From a gamma proteobacterium HTCC2207 (GTDB taxonomy: Bacteria; Pseudomonadota; Gammaproteobacteria; Pseudomonadales; Porticoccaceae), in NCBI GenBank assembly GCA_905182265.1, contig CAJJAO010000010.1:1-64000 (forward strand): a stretch of DNA of 64,000 nt. The letters run 5' to 3'. The stretch's first letter is position 1; each line of letters opens with the position of its first letter. Below, piece by piece: positions 29,815 through 38,279 of the stretch. Both the position numbers and the translations under genes were made by a program. The notes below the pieces were generated by a model, which was not told the origin of the DNA, searched no databases, and was given only the letters and a program-made list of their open reading frames with translations.

Positions 29815-31602
29815 GATCTCGACCGCCTCCGGCTGAGATACTGCACCTGACCCATGGCGACGATAGTCTGATGTGCCAAGCAGGCGACTGCCATTTTTAC
29901 TTTGGATTGTCTCAGTTGCCCCAAGGCGTGATGTCTTGCTATTCACTATATGGCCCATCTCTCTCAACCGATCTAGGGTATCTACAGACACGCCAGATTC
30001 ATAAAAAACAGTATCGGGAAGCCATTGATGGTGAATTCTCGGTGCGGCTGTCGCCTCTGCCACACCCATGTTGAACTCGATAACATTTAACAGTATCTGC
30101 ATGGTCACGGTGATAATGGTACTGCCACCAGGACTGCCCGTTGCCAATATTGGTTTACCCTCTGAATTGAACGCAATCGTCGGCGTCATCGACGAAAGTG
30201 GCCGCTTGCCAGGTTCGATAGAGTTAGCAATTCCACCCACCAAACCATAACCATTAGGTTCACCAGGCTTAGAAGAAAAGTCGTCCATTTCGTTATTTAA
30301 CAAAAAACCAGCCCCAGCCACTGAGATGCCACTGCCGTACGAAAAATTGAGCGTGTAGGTGTTGCTGACAACATTGCCCCATTGGTCCCAGGTGCTGTAA
30401 TGGGTTGTCTCAGTGCTTTCTGTTTGGGCAGCCTTTTGAGCGGCCTTTTGAATTAGCCTAGGGGCTGACTTATCGCTGAGACCAGGCTTTATATCTGCAG
30501 AGCGACTAGAGCGTTCCAGGTCAATTTGACTACGCAACACTGCAGCATATTTTTTATCCGTAAGCTGGCCTACGGGAACAGGGAAAAAATCAGGATCTCC
30601 CAAATAAAGGCTGCGGTCAGCATAGGCGCGGCGCATAGATTCAACCAAACGGTGAATATAGGCAGCGCTATTATGGCCCATACTCTGCAAGTCCCAGCCC
30701 TCTAAAATATTAAGCATTTGCACCATATGAACACCGCCAGAAGATGGTGGCGGCATGGTACAAACTTTTGTGTCCCGGAAAGTGCCACAGACAGGCTCGC
30801 GTTCTACAACTTTATAGTTGCGTAAATCTGCTTTGCTGATTAAACCACCGGAGCGCTCCATCTGCGCCGTAATTAGCTCAGCCGTTTTACCGGCGTAAAA
30901 TCCATCGCGCCCTTTGTTACTGATGCGGGATAATGTATCCGCTAAATCTACTTGAACAAGAATCTCTCCAGCCTTGTAAAAGGCACCATCATCACCATAG
31001 AAATACTTTTTAGTGGCAGGGTCTTTTTGCAGGCGCTTAGCTAAGGTTTCAAGTGAATCAGACAGGCTAACACTAGTGGCAAAACCATCACGGGCTAAAT
31101 TAATCGCGGGCTGAATCACGGCTTTGAGTGGTAAAAGACCATAGCTTTCTTGTGCTTTTAAAAGCCCTGCCACAGTACCCGGAACGCCAGAGGACTGAAT
31201 ACTAAATCGCGCTTTTTGGTTATCTACATCTCCTTCTTTATCCAAAAACATATCTTTTTGTGCATCTGAAGGAGCCATCTCTCGATAATCTATAGCGATG
31301 GTTTTGTTTTGCTCGGCCATGTGCACAATCATAAAGCCGCCTCCACCCAGGTTGCCTGCTCGCGGCAAGGTTACCGCTAGCGCAAAACCCGTTGCCACTG
31401 CAGCGTCTACCGCGTTACCTCCAGCGGCCAAGATATCAGCCCCGACTTGACTCGCAATCATCTCTTGAGAAACCACCATGCCGGTCTCGCTTATAACCGG
31501 ATAAAACCGCGCATTGGATTCTAATACAGGAGTGGCATGAGACAGGTTTACAAGAAACATACAAGTCAGCATGGCAGTGGTGAAAATGAAACGGATAGGC
31601 AT
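29806..31602 (-). CDS. ggt: Gamma-glutamyltransferase (Ntn-hydrolase proenzyme)
   Basis: Periplasmic enzyme that cleaves or transfers the gamma-glutamyl group of glutathione and related peptides. Signal peptide MPIRFIFTTAMLTCMFLVNLSHA. Large-subunit blocks GGNAVDAAVATGFALAVTLP and GGGGFMIVH-like LGGGGFMIVH. The autoprocessing/catalytic Thr is in STETTHYSTWDQWGNVVS, and GSPGGSTIITVTMQILLNV lies in the small subunit. Length 598 is normal. A K/A/Q-rich low-complexity stretch (LIQKAAQKAAQTE) lies just before the cleavage site. It converges on roxA, and its stop lies inside a 12-nt duplication. Confidence 0.95.
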   Translation of the reverse strand: MPIRFIFTTAMLTCMFLVNLSHATPVLESNARFYPVISETGMVVSQEMIASQVGADILAAGGNAVDAAVATGFALAVTLPRAGNLGGGGFMIVHMAEQNKTIAIDYREMAPSDAQKDMFLDKEGDVDNQKARFSIQSSGVPGTVAGLLKAQESYGLLPLKAVIQPAINLARDGFATSVSLSDSLETLAKRLQKDPATKKYFYGDDGAFYKAGEILVQVDLADTLSRISNKGRDGFYAGKTAELITAQMERSGGLISKADLRNYKVVEREPVCGTFRDTKVCTMPPPSSGGVHMVQMLNILEGWDLQSMGHNSAAYIHRLVESMRRAYADRSLYLGDPDFFPVPVGQLTDKKYAAVLRSQIDLERSSRSADIKPGLSDKSAPRLIQKAAQKAAQTESTETTHYSTWDQWGNVVSNTYTLNFSYGSGISVAGAGFLLNNEMDDFSSKPGEPNGYGLVGGIANSIEPGKRPLSSMTPTIAFNSEGKPILATGSPGGSTIITVTMQILLNVIEFNMGVAEATAAPRIHHQWLPDTVFYESGVSVDTLDRLREMGHIVNSKTSRLGATETIQSKNGSRLLGTSDYRRHGSGAVSQPEAVEILD

Positions 31603-31791
31603 AATAGGCTCAGATTTGAAAAGGGTTTATATAAAAAACACAGGAGTGTATTTTTTATCAATTACCAAAATAAGGCAATCAAAAAAGCGGTGAGGCAACA
31701 GAATAAACTAACCGTTTACGGCATCTAGTATGCCCTTTCTTGATGTTTTAAACTTATTAACAACTAATAAAAAAAAATCTAAGGCCAAACA

Positions 31792-32226
31792 ATGGATACT
31801 CTTAAATCTGTAAAAGTACGTCTAGCGACCTGGGGACAAGATGCAGAGTTAATTAAGGCGGTACGCCTCGCTGTGTTTGTGGACGAACAGCAAGTGTCAT
31901 TAGATTTAGAGTTTGATGGTCTCGATGAGCATTGCATGCATTGGCTGGCTCTAAATGCAGCGGGCGATGCTGTTGGCACTGCTCGCATGTTAGCCGGTGG
32001 ACATATAGGCCGCATGGCTGTGCTAGCGGCCAATCGGCATCAGGGCGTAGGCAATCAAATTATGAAAAACATCATCAGCAAAGCTAAAGAGACTGAGTTT
32101 AAAAGGCTGCACCTGCATGCTCAGGTCACAGCGAAGCCCTTCTATACCCGGTTAGGGTTTACTGAATATGGTGAGCAGTTTATGGACGCCGATATGGTGC
32201 ATATTGCCATGGAATTAGCGCTTTGA
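31792..32226 (+). CDS. GNAT family N-acetyltransferase (YjcF/ElaA-like)
   Basis: A 144-residue acetyltransferase. The N-terminal VRLAVFVDEQQVSLDLEFDGLDEHCMHWLA is the pattern of YjcF/ElaA-type GNATs. The acetyl-CoA loop is IGRMAVLAANRHQGVGNQIM (R/Q-x-x-G-x-G/A), and the C-terminal HAQVTAKPFYTRLGFTEYGEQF is conserved in the group. The substrate is unknown. It is single-gene, divergent from ggt and convergent with rraA, with a 15-nt repeat array between. Confidence 0.87.
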   Translation: MDTLKSVKVRLATWGQDAELIKAVRLAVFVDEQQVSLDLEFDGLDEHCMHWLALNAAGDAVGTARMLAGGHIGRMAVLAANRHQGVGNQIMKNIISKAKETEFKRLHLHAQVTAKPFYTRLGFTEYGEQFMDADMVHIAMELAL

Positions 32227-32300
32227 CTGTAATTAACCAAGCTGTATTTAGCCAAGCTGTAATTAGCCAAGCTGTATTTAGGCAAACTGTAATTAGACTA
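32226..32300. repeat. 15-nt tandem repeat spanning the convergent ends of the GNAT gene and rraA
   Basis: Five uninterrupted 15-nt units, for example gctgtatttagccaa and gctgtaattagccaa, alternating tatttag and taattag versions. The last unit (32286-32300) contains the end of rraA, including its TAA read on the minus strand. The same position of every other unit also holds a stop triplet. Confidence 0.9.
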
Positions 32301-32769
32301 ACTGTCTCTCGGAGACAACCACTCCATTATTATCGGCATAAAGGTAGTCACCAGGTGTAAAAGTAACGCCACCGAAAGTGACCGGCACATCAATTTCACC
32401 AACGCCCTTCTTGTCAGTTTTCATTGGGTGAACGCCTAGCGCTTGAACCCCAATGTCAGTAGCCATAATTTCATCAATATCGCGAATACAGCCATACATA
32501 ATAATGCCTGCCCAGCCATTGACCGACGCCTGCTCTGCTAACATATCCCCGAGGCAGGCACGGCGTAAACTGCCACCCGCATCGACCACTAGCACACGCC
32601 CCTGACCCGCTGTGCCAACTAGGTCTTTGACACAGGAGTTATCTTCAAAGCACTTAACCGTGACGATTGGCCCCGCAAACTGTTCGCGGCCGCCAAAGTT
32701 ACTCAGCATCGGTTCGAGTACTCGCACTAGCTGGGGATATTCATCACATAGATCTGGCGTAGATTTCAC
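32293..32769 (-). CDS. rraA: RraA family protein (RNase E regulator or HMG/CHA-type aldolase)
   Basis: A 158-residue RraA fold. It has the opening [28 protein letters not shown], the central [20 protein letters not shown] and [17 protein letters not shown], containing the G-x-R-D residues that in HMG/CHA aldolases bind metal and substrate. The length and sequence fit E. coli RraA, which binds RNase E, but in sequence the two functions are hard to separate. It starts 5 nt after malate synthase G, so it belongs to the glyoxylate cluster transcript. That placement makes an oxaloacetate/pyruvate-related role worth considering. Confidence 0.88.
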   Translation of the reverse strand: MKSTPDLCDEYPQLVRVLEPMLSNFGGREQFAGPIVTVKCFEDNSCVKDLVGTAGQGRVLVVDAGGSLRRACLGDMLAEQASVNGWAGIIMYGCIRDIDEIMATDIGVQALGVHPMKTDKKGVGEIDVPVTFGGVTFTPGDYLYADNNGVVVSERQLV

Positions 32770-32774
32770 AGCTA

Positions 32775-34943
32775 CTAACCTCGCGCCTTGGCTTTCTGCC
32801 GGTAACTGTGCAGCAGTGGCTCGGTATAACCGCTTGGCTGCTCTAGGCCTTTGAAGACGAGGTCACAGGCTGCCTGAAAGGCAATGCTCTGGTCAAAATC
32901 AGTGCTCATGCTAACGTACTCGGGGTCGCCAATATTTTGGCTATCGACCACTTTAGCCATGCGCTTGAGTGTCTCCATAATTTGCTCGGCACTGCAAATG
33001 CCATGATGCAGCCAGTTGGTCATATGCTGGCTCGAAATCCGCAACGTGGCCCGATCTTCCATAAGGCCCACATTATTGATGTCTGGTACTTTAGAGCAGC
33101 CAACTCCCTGCTCTACCCAACGCACCACATAACCCAGTAGGCCCTGAGCATTATTGTCTAGTTCGTGCTGGATCTCTGCTTGGGTAAGCTTGCGCTCCCC
33201 TAGTAACGGAATGTCGAGAATGTCATCAACATTTGCTGGCGCGCGCTGAGCGATCTGATCCTGCACATGGGCAACATCGACCTGGTGATAATGCATGGAA
33301 TGTAATGTAGCTGCGGTTGGGGATGGCACCCAGGCAGTGTTTGCACCGGATTGCGGGTGTGCAATTTTGACTTTCATCATATCAGCCATATTATCTGGCA
33401 CAGCCCACATTCCTTTACCAATTTGCGCCTTGCCCTTAAGCCCGCAAGCTAAGCCGATGTCAACATTTTGATCTTCGTATGCGGATATCCAAGGGCGTGC
33501 TTTCAGGTCGCCTTTAAGTGCAAACGGCCCCGCATGCATGCTTGTGTGAATTTCATCTCCAGTACGATCCAAGAATCCCGTATTAATAAACACGACACGG
33601 TCTTTTGCAGCACGAATACATTCTTTCAAGTTGACCGAAGTGCGGCGTTCCTCGTCCATAATGCCGACTTTAATACTATGGCGCTCAAGCCCTAGCCCAT
33701 CTTCGATAGCATCAAAAAGGTCATTGGTAAAAGCGACCTCTTCTGGGCCATGCATCTTCGGCTTAACAATATAGATGCTGCCGGCAGTGGAATTATTGTG
33801 GCCACCTTTATTACGCATATCTTGCATAGAGATAAGGCTGGTTATCATGCCGTCCATAATGCCTTCTGGTATCTCCAAATTATCGCCGTACAAAATCGCC
33901 GGGCTAGTCATTAGATGCCCCACATTACGCACAAACATCAGGCTGCGGCCACTAAGACTCAGCGCCGTGCCATCGGCGGCCAAATATTCGCGGTGAGCAT
34001 TCATGCTGCGCACAAAACTCTTGCCGCCACGATTAATCGTTTCTTTAAGAGTGCCTGCTAGTAAACCAAACCAGTTGCTGTAGGCCAGAGCCTTGTCCTC
34101 AGCGTCGACTGCCGCAACCGAATCTTCGCAATCCATAATGGTAGTTAGGGCCGCTTCAAGAACAATATCCTTTACTCCGGCCTTATCCGTAGCGCCAATT
34201 TGATTGCTAGAATCTACTTGAATTTCAATGTGTAGCTTGTTGTTTTTTAACAGAATAGAGGTGGGATTGTCGGTGCTACCCAAATAACCAACCAGCTGCT
34301 CTGGACTTCCCAGGCCTAGGGCCGAGCCATCAGCCATGGTCACTACAAGTGCCTGATTAACTACCTTATAGGCAGCTACATCGGCATGAGAGCCAGCGGC
34401 CAGAGGTACGGCACCATCAAGAAATTCACGACCGTAGGCAATTACCTTATCGCCACGAACAGGGTTGTAAGAGCCGGCTTTGTCGGCACCATTATCTTCA
34501 GAAATAACGTCGTTGCCATAAAGCGCGTCATACAAACTCCCCCATCGCGCATTCACCGCATTAAGCGCGAAACGAGCATTCATGATTGGGACAACAAGCT
34601 GCGGGCCAGCCTGTAGCGCAATTTCCGAATCGACATTTTTAGGATCAATAGAGAAGTCAGGCCCCTCAGGCACCAGATAGCCAATGTCTTGCAAGAACAG
34701 CTTGTAGGCAGCGAAGTCTGGCGCTAGCTGGTTATTCTGATGCCATGCATCAATTTGAGACTGCAGGTCATCCCGCTTTTTAAGGAGTTTAATGTTTTTA
34801 GGCGCATATGTAGCGACGATAGATGCAAAGTTCTGCCAAAACACATCAGGGCTAATGCCTGACGCTGGGCAAATTTGCTCTGTCACAAGGTCATAAATAG
34901 GTTTGGCAATTTTAAGACCTGAATGCTCTACTCTAATAGTCAT
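32775..34943 (-). CDS. glcB: Malate synthase G
   Basis: Condenses glyoxylate with acetyl-CoA to malate. A 722-residue G-type enzyme with the TIM-barrel motifs [46 protein letters not shown] region and the C-terminal catalytic helical plug [20 protein letters not shown]. With isocitrate lyase at 36122 it completes the glyoxylate shunt for growth on acetate or fatty acids. rraA follows at 5 nt. The LysR regulator lies upstream on the same strand. Confidence 0.97.
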   Translation of the reverse strand: MTIRVEHSGLKIAKPIYDLVTEQICPASGISPDVFWQNFASIVATYAPKNIKLLKKRDDLQSQIDAWHQNNQLAPDFAAYKLFLQDIGYLVPEGPDFSIDPKNVDSEIALQAGPQLVVPIMNARFALNAVNARWGSLYDALYGNDVISEDNGADKAGSYNPVRGDKVIAYGREFLDGAVPLAAGSHADVAAYKVVNQALVVTMADGSALGLGSPEQLVGYLGSTDNPTSILLKNNKLHIEIQVDSSNQIGATDKAGVKDIVLEAALTTIMDCEDSVAAVDAEDKALAYSNWFGLLAGTLKETINRGGKSFVRSMNAHREYLAADGTALSLSGRSLMFVRNVGHLMTSPAILYGDNLEIPEGIMDGMITSLISMQDMRNKGGHNNSTAGSIYIVKPKMHGPEEVAFTNDLFDAIEDGLGLERHSIKVGIMDEERRTSVNLKECIRAAKDRVVFINTGFLDRTGDEIHTSMHAGPFALKGDLKARPWISAYEDQNVDIGLACGLKGKAQIGKGMWAVPDNMADMMKVKIAHPQSGANTAWVPSPTAATLHSMHYHQVDVAHVQDQIAQRAPANVDDILDIPLLGERKLTQAEIQHELDNNAQGLLGYVVRWVEQGVGCSKVPDINNVGLMEDRATLRISSQHMTNWLHHGICSAEQIMETLKRMAKVVDSQNIGDPEYVSMSTDFDQSIAFQAACDLVFKGLEQPSGYTEPLLHSYRQKAKARG

Positions 34944-35080
34944 TTCTTATACTCTCCAGCGGATTTAACATTTTGTTATAGCGAAAAATTTTAAAACGAG
35001 TCTATAAACAACAGCATGATTTGCCAAATCTATGACTGCAATCCTTGTTATTCAGCAAAGTAATGGCCCCTGAGGCTCAT

Positions 35081-36022
35081 CTATTTTGATATGTCTTCAG
35101 ATACCGACTTAATCAGTCCGCGCAGCCACTTATGCCCAGGATCATGCTGTAGCAATGGGCTCCAGACCATCTTTAAGCGCATGCGCTCAATGTCGAATGG
35201 CGGGTCCAGTATCACCACTTTTGGGTTATTTTCTAGCAACCGAGCAGACATACTGGGAATGGTCACAATCAGATCTTCTTGCTCACCTAATAAAAGTGCC
35301 GCCTGATAATGCCTTGTAAACAGCGATATATCGCGCTTTACGCCAAGCTTACTAAGAGCTTCATCGACCCAACCCAACCGCTGCACATCGTCCGGCGTCA
35401 TACCGACACCAACACCCATCCCCGTCTTACTGACCCAAACATGCTTGCTAGACAGGTAACTCTCAAGGCTCCATTTATTCTTAATGGGGTTATTTGCGCT
35501 CATCACACAGGAAAAACTGTCGTCCCACAGGTGCACCTGATGGAATGACTGGGGCAATGTATCAAAGCGATTGATCACAAGATCGACTTTACCCCGCTCA
35601 ACATCATGAAAACTTACGTCACTGGGAGTCATGATATCCAGCCGTATATTTGGAGCATCTTTACGCAAATGCCTAAGAAGCACAGGCAGCAAAGTGGATT
35701 CCGTGTAGTCACTGGCCATAATGCGAAAAATACGTGTGGATTCAGCGGGTTCAAAATCGGTTTTGGGTAGGATAGCTTGCTCTGCCGCTGAGAGCACCTT
35801 GCGAACCATAGGCTGAAGTTCAAGAGCCCTATCAGTCGGCGTCATGCCATCACTGGTGCGCACCAGAATAGGGTCATTAAACAGATCGCGTAACCGCCGC
35901 AGGCTGTTGGACATGGCTGGCTGGCTGATACCTAGCTCCTCTGCAGCCCTTGTTACATTGCACTCTCTAAGTAGCACATCAAGGTACACCAACAGGTTTA
36001 AATCGACTCTTGAGATATTCAT
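35081..36022 (-). CDS. LysR family transcriptional regulator of the glyoxylate cluster
   Basis: A LysR-type regulator of about 313 residues. The N-terminal winged HTH (residues about 5-65) reads DLNLLVYLDVLLRECNVTRAAEELGISQPAMSNSLRRLRDLFNDPILVR, followed by the periplasmic-binding-like effector domain. I choose ATG 36022 (MNISRVDLN). An in-frame TTG at 36052 adds ten unusual hydrophobic residues. It is divergent from aceA across a 99-nt gap holding a 13-nt palindrome, and upstream of glcB-rraA. This makes control of the glyoxylate shunt its likely job, in place of IclR as in E. coli. Confidence 0.88.
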   Translation of the reverse strand: MNISRVDLNLLVYLDVLLRECNVTRAAEELGISQPAMSNSLRRLRDLFNDPILVRTSDGMTPTDRALELQPMVRKVLSAAEQAILPKTDFEPAESTRIFRIMASDYTESTLLPVLLRHLRKDAPNIRLDIMTPSDVSFHDVERGKVDLVINRFDTLPQSFHQVHLWDDSFSCVMSANNPIKNKWSLESYLSSKHVWVSKTGMGVGVGMTPDDVQRLGWVDEALSKLGVKRDISLFTRHYQAALLLGEQEDLIVTIPSMSARLLENNPKVVILDPPFDIERMRLKMVWSPLLQHDPGHKWLRGLIKSVSEDISK

Positions 36023-36060
36023 ATAAAAAATGCCCGCAATAGAAACTATCAATTAGATTA

Positions 36061-36073
36061 ATGATGGCATCAT
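36061..36073. promoter_or_regulatory. 13-nt perfect palindrome in the lysR-aceA gap; candidate LysR binding site
   Basis: ATGATG-G-CATCAT sits about 50 nt upstream of aceA and 38 nt upstream of the lysR start. Dyads in divergent lysR/target gaps are the usual binding position for these regulators. The spacing does not give a clean T-N11-A core, so the call is tentative. Confidence 0.4.
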
Positions 36074-36121
36074 ACCTAAACTGCTAATACAGTCAAATAC
36101 CAATAAGGAATAGGGGTTCAC

Positions 36122-37702
36122 ATGTCTACATATGCAAACAACATCGCCGCAGTGGCCAAGTTAAAAGAAAGTCAGTCTGGCGCCTGGAATGCTATCAATC
36201 CTGAGTCTGCAGCTCGCATGCGCGCTCAGAACCGTTTCCAAACTGGACTCGACATTGCCAGATACACTGCCGGAATTATGCGCAGCGACATGGATCAGTA
36301 CGACGCTGACCCCTCCGCCTACACTCAGTCACTGGGCTGCTGGCACGGTTTTATCGGCCAGCAGAAGCTGATCGCCATCAAAAAGCACTTCGGAACAACA
36401 GATAAGAAATACCTGTACCTGTCCGGTTGGATGGTTGCCGCTCTGCGATCTGAGTTCGGCCCACTGCCAGACCAGTCAATGCATGAAAAAACTTCTGTTG
36501 CTTCATTGATAGCAGAGCTCTATACGTTCTTGCGTCAAGCAGACGCGAGAGAATTAGGCGGCCTGTTCCGTCAACTGGATGCTGCTCAGGGCGACGCCAA
36601 AGCGGCCATTCAAGACAAGATTGATAACTTTCAGACCCATGTGGTCCCTATCATTGCTGACATCGATGCGGGTTTCGGTAACGCAGAAGCCACCTACTTG
36701 ATGGCCAAGCAAATGATTGAAGCCGGCGCTTGCTGTATTCAAATCGAAAACCAAGTATCCGATGAAAAGCAATGTGGTCACCAAGACGGTAAAGTTACCG
36801 TCCCCCACGAGGATTTTTTGGCCAAGATCAATGCCGTTCGCTATGCCTTTATAGAGCTGGGTGTGGACGATGGCGTTATTGTTGCGCGTACCGACTCCTT
36901 GGGCGCAGGCCTAACCAAGCAAATTGCTGTCACCCACCAGCCCGGTGATCTTGGCGACCAATACAACTCATTTCTAGATGTCGAAGATATTGCTCCAGCC
37001 GACATGAAGAATGGCGATGTTGTGATCAACCAAAACGGCAAGCTTGTTCGTCCAAAGCGTCTGCCAAGCAATCTTTTCCAGTTTAAGCCTGGTACTGGTG
37101 AAGCTCGCTGCATACTAGACAGTATCACTAGCCTGCAAAATGGCGCTGATATGATTTGGATTGAGACTGAGAAGCCACATATTGGCCAGATTGGTGCCAT
37201 GGTTGATGAGATCCGTAAAGTCGTCCCCAATGCAAAGCTGGTCTACAACAACTCACCTTCTTTCAATTGGACGCTAAACTTCCGTCAACAGATCTTTGAC
37301 CTTTGGGCTGAAGCAGGTAAAGACGTCTCTGCTTACGACCGTTCTGATTTGATGGATGTTAGCTACGATGAGACTGCTCTAGCTATAGAAGCGGACAATA
37401 AGATTCGTACGTTCCAGGCAGACTCAGCTCGTCAAGCTGGCATCTTCCACCACCTTATTACTCTGCCGACTTATCACACAGCCGCGCTGTCTACAGACAA
37501 TCTGGCTAAAGAATACTTTGGTGAACAAGGAATGTTAGGTTATGTAGCTGGCGTTCAGCGCAAAGAAATTCGTCAAGGTATTGCCTGCGTTAAGCATCAG
37601 AACATGGCTGGTTCAGATATGGGCGATGACCATAAAGAATACTTTGCTGGCGATGCTGCGCTTAAGGCTTCAGGCAAAGACAATACGATGAATCAATTTT
37701 AA
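36122..37702 (+). CDS. aceA: Isocitrate lyase, long (Pseudomonas-type) form
   Basis: Cleaves isocitrate to glyoxylate and succinate. The 526-residue length corresponds to the larger subfamily found in Pseudomonas and relatives (about 530), not the 434-residue E. coli type. The catalytic loop reads DEKQCGHQDGKV (Cys as the general acid/base). PIIADIDAGFGNAEATYLMAKQMIEAGA and NNSPSFNWTLNFRQ are conserved substrate-site blocks. It is divergent from the LysR regulator and is followed by a hairpin terminator at 37746. Confidence 0.97.
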   Translation: MSTYANNIAAVAKLKESQSGAWNAINPESAARMRAQNRFQTGLDIARYTAGIMRSDMDQYDADPSAYTQSLGCWHGFIGQQKLIAIKKHFGTTDKKYLYLSGWMVAALRSEFGPLPDQSMHEKTSVASLIAELYTFLRQADARELGGLFRQLDAAQGDAKAAIQDKIDNFQTHVVPIIADIDAGFGNAEATYLMAKQMIEAGACCIQIENQVSDEKQCGHQDGKVTVPHEDFLAKINAVRYAFIELGVDDGVIVARTDSLGAGLTKQIAVTHQPGDLGDQYNSFLDVEDIAPADMKNGDVVINQNGKLVRPKRLPSNLFQFKPGTGEARCILDSITSLQNGADMIWIETEKPHIGQIGAMVDEIRKVVPNAKLVYNNSPSFNWTLNFRQQIFDLWAEAGKDVSAYDRSDLMDVSYDETALAIEADNKIRTFQADSARQAGIFHHLITLPTYHTAALSTDNLAKEYFGEQGMLGYVAGVQRKEIRQGIACVKHQNMAGSDMGDDHKEYFAGDAALKASGKDNTMNQF

Positions 37703-37745
37703 AATGAGTCGGCTTTAGTTTGGCGTGTTTTGATAGTTGAACGCG

Positions 37746-37780
37746 AAAAGGCTTACAGGTGATGTCTGTAGGCCTTTTTT
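37746..37780 (+). terminator. Rho-independent terminator after aceA
   Basis: AAAAGGCTTACAG pairs with CTGTAGGCCTTTT across GTGATGT, with one G-T pair, and is followed by a run of T. It lies 44 nt after the aceA stop. Confidence 0.85.
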
Positions 37781-37805
37781 ATAACTGTGACTTACGTAGT
37801 GCGCA

Positions 37806-38030
37806 CTAGCGCTTCGGTAACGTCGGGCGGAGACCTTTGTAAAAATAATAGACTAGACCACATAAGATTACATCTATCAGTTCTAAGGGCTGAGTGAGCT
37901 CATCAACAGCATGACTAACGCCTCCACCAAAGCTATTACCGGTCAACACACTAATTAGCGTACTCATGAACATCACTATAACTAGGGCGCCCGCAATTTC
38001 AAAAAATGTTCGGAACTGGTAATCCATCAC
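37806..38030 (-). CDS. Small membrane protein of unknown function
   Basis: A 74-residue protein, not recognised. Two hydrophobic segments are visible: residues about 9-30 (FEIAGALVIVMFMSTLISVL) and about 52-66 (IDVILCGLVYYFY). Between them lies a glycine-rich polar loop, and the end is basic (KGLRPTLPKR). It is preceded by an AGGAGAA-like ribosome-binding site (reverse complement of ttctcctt at 38033-38040) and lies alone between aceA and pyrDK on the opposite strand. The good RBS supports it being real; function is unknown. Confidence 0.6.
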   Translation of the reverse strand: MMDYQFRTFFEIAGALVIVMFMSTLISVLTGNSFGGGVSHAVDELTQPLELIDVILCGLVYYFYKGLRPTLPKR

Positions 38031-38226
38031 ATTCTCCTTTTACCCTGACTTTAAACTATCCTAACTGATATTTTTATATGTAATTGTATAGATTGAGCAA
38101 GGTCAATATAGTTCCCGAAAAATGACATTTACAGTCGCGACAGTAAAGTATTTCCTGCCCCTTCTCAAAACCCCGACTTACCCCAGTTAGCATTTAAATG
38201 GAGGCAGACTAATCCTGCGAAATCGG

Positions 38227-38232
38227 TATAAT
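38227..38232 (+). promoter_or_regulatory. Consensus -10 element upstream of pyrDK
   Basis: TATAAT, a perfect -10 hexamer, lies 48 nt before the pyrDK start. No convincing -35 is seen at 17 nt, so an activator or a weak -35 would be needed. Nothing else is recognised in the 249-nt gap, which is rather AT-rich. Confidence 0.35.
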
Positions 38233-38279
38233 CGTTGCCTGCGTAACAACCCTATAAAACTAGTCTCGAGCGAGCCATC

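Noticed and set aside
31631..31658. AT-rich hairpin upstream of ggt as a terminator
   Set aside because: The stem has a bulge and only four GC pairs. It lies in a divergent promoter region where no transcript should end.
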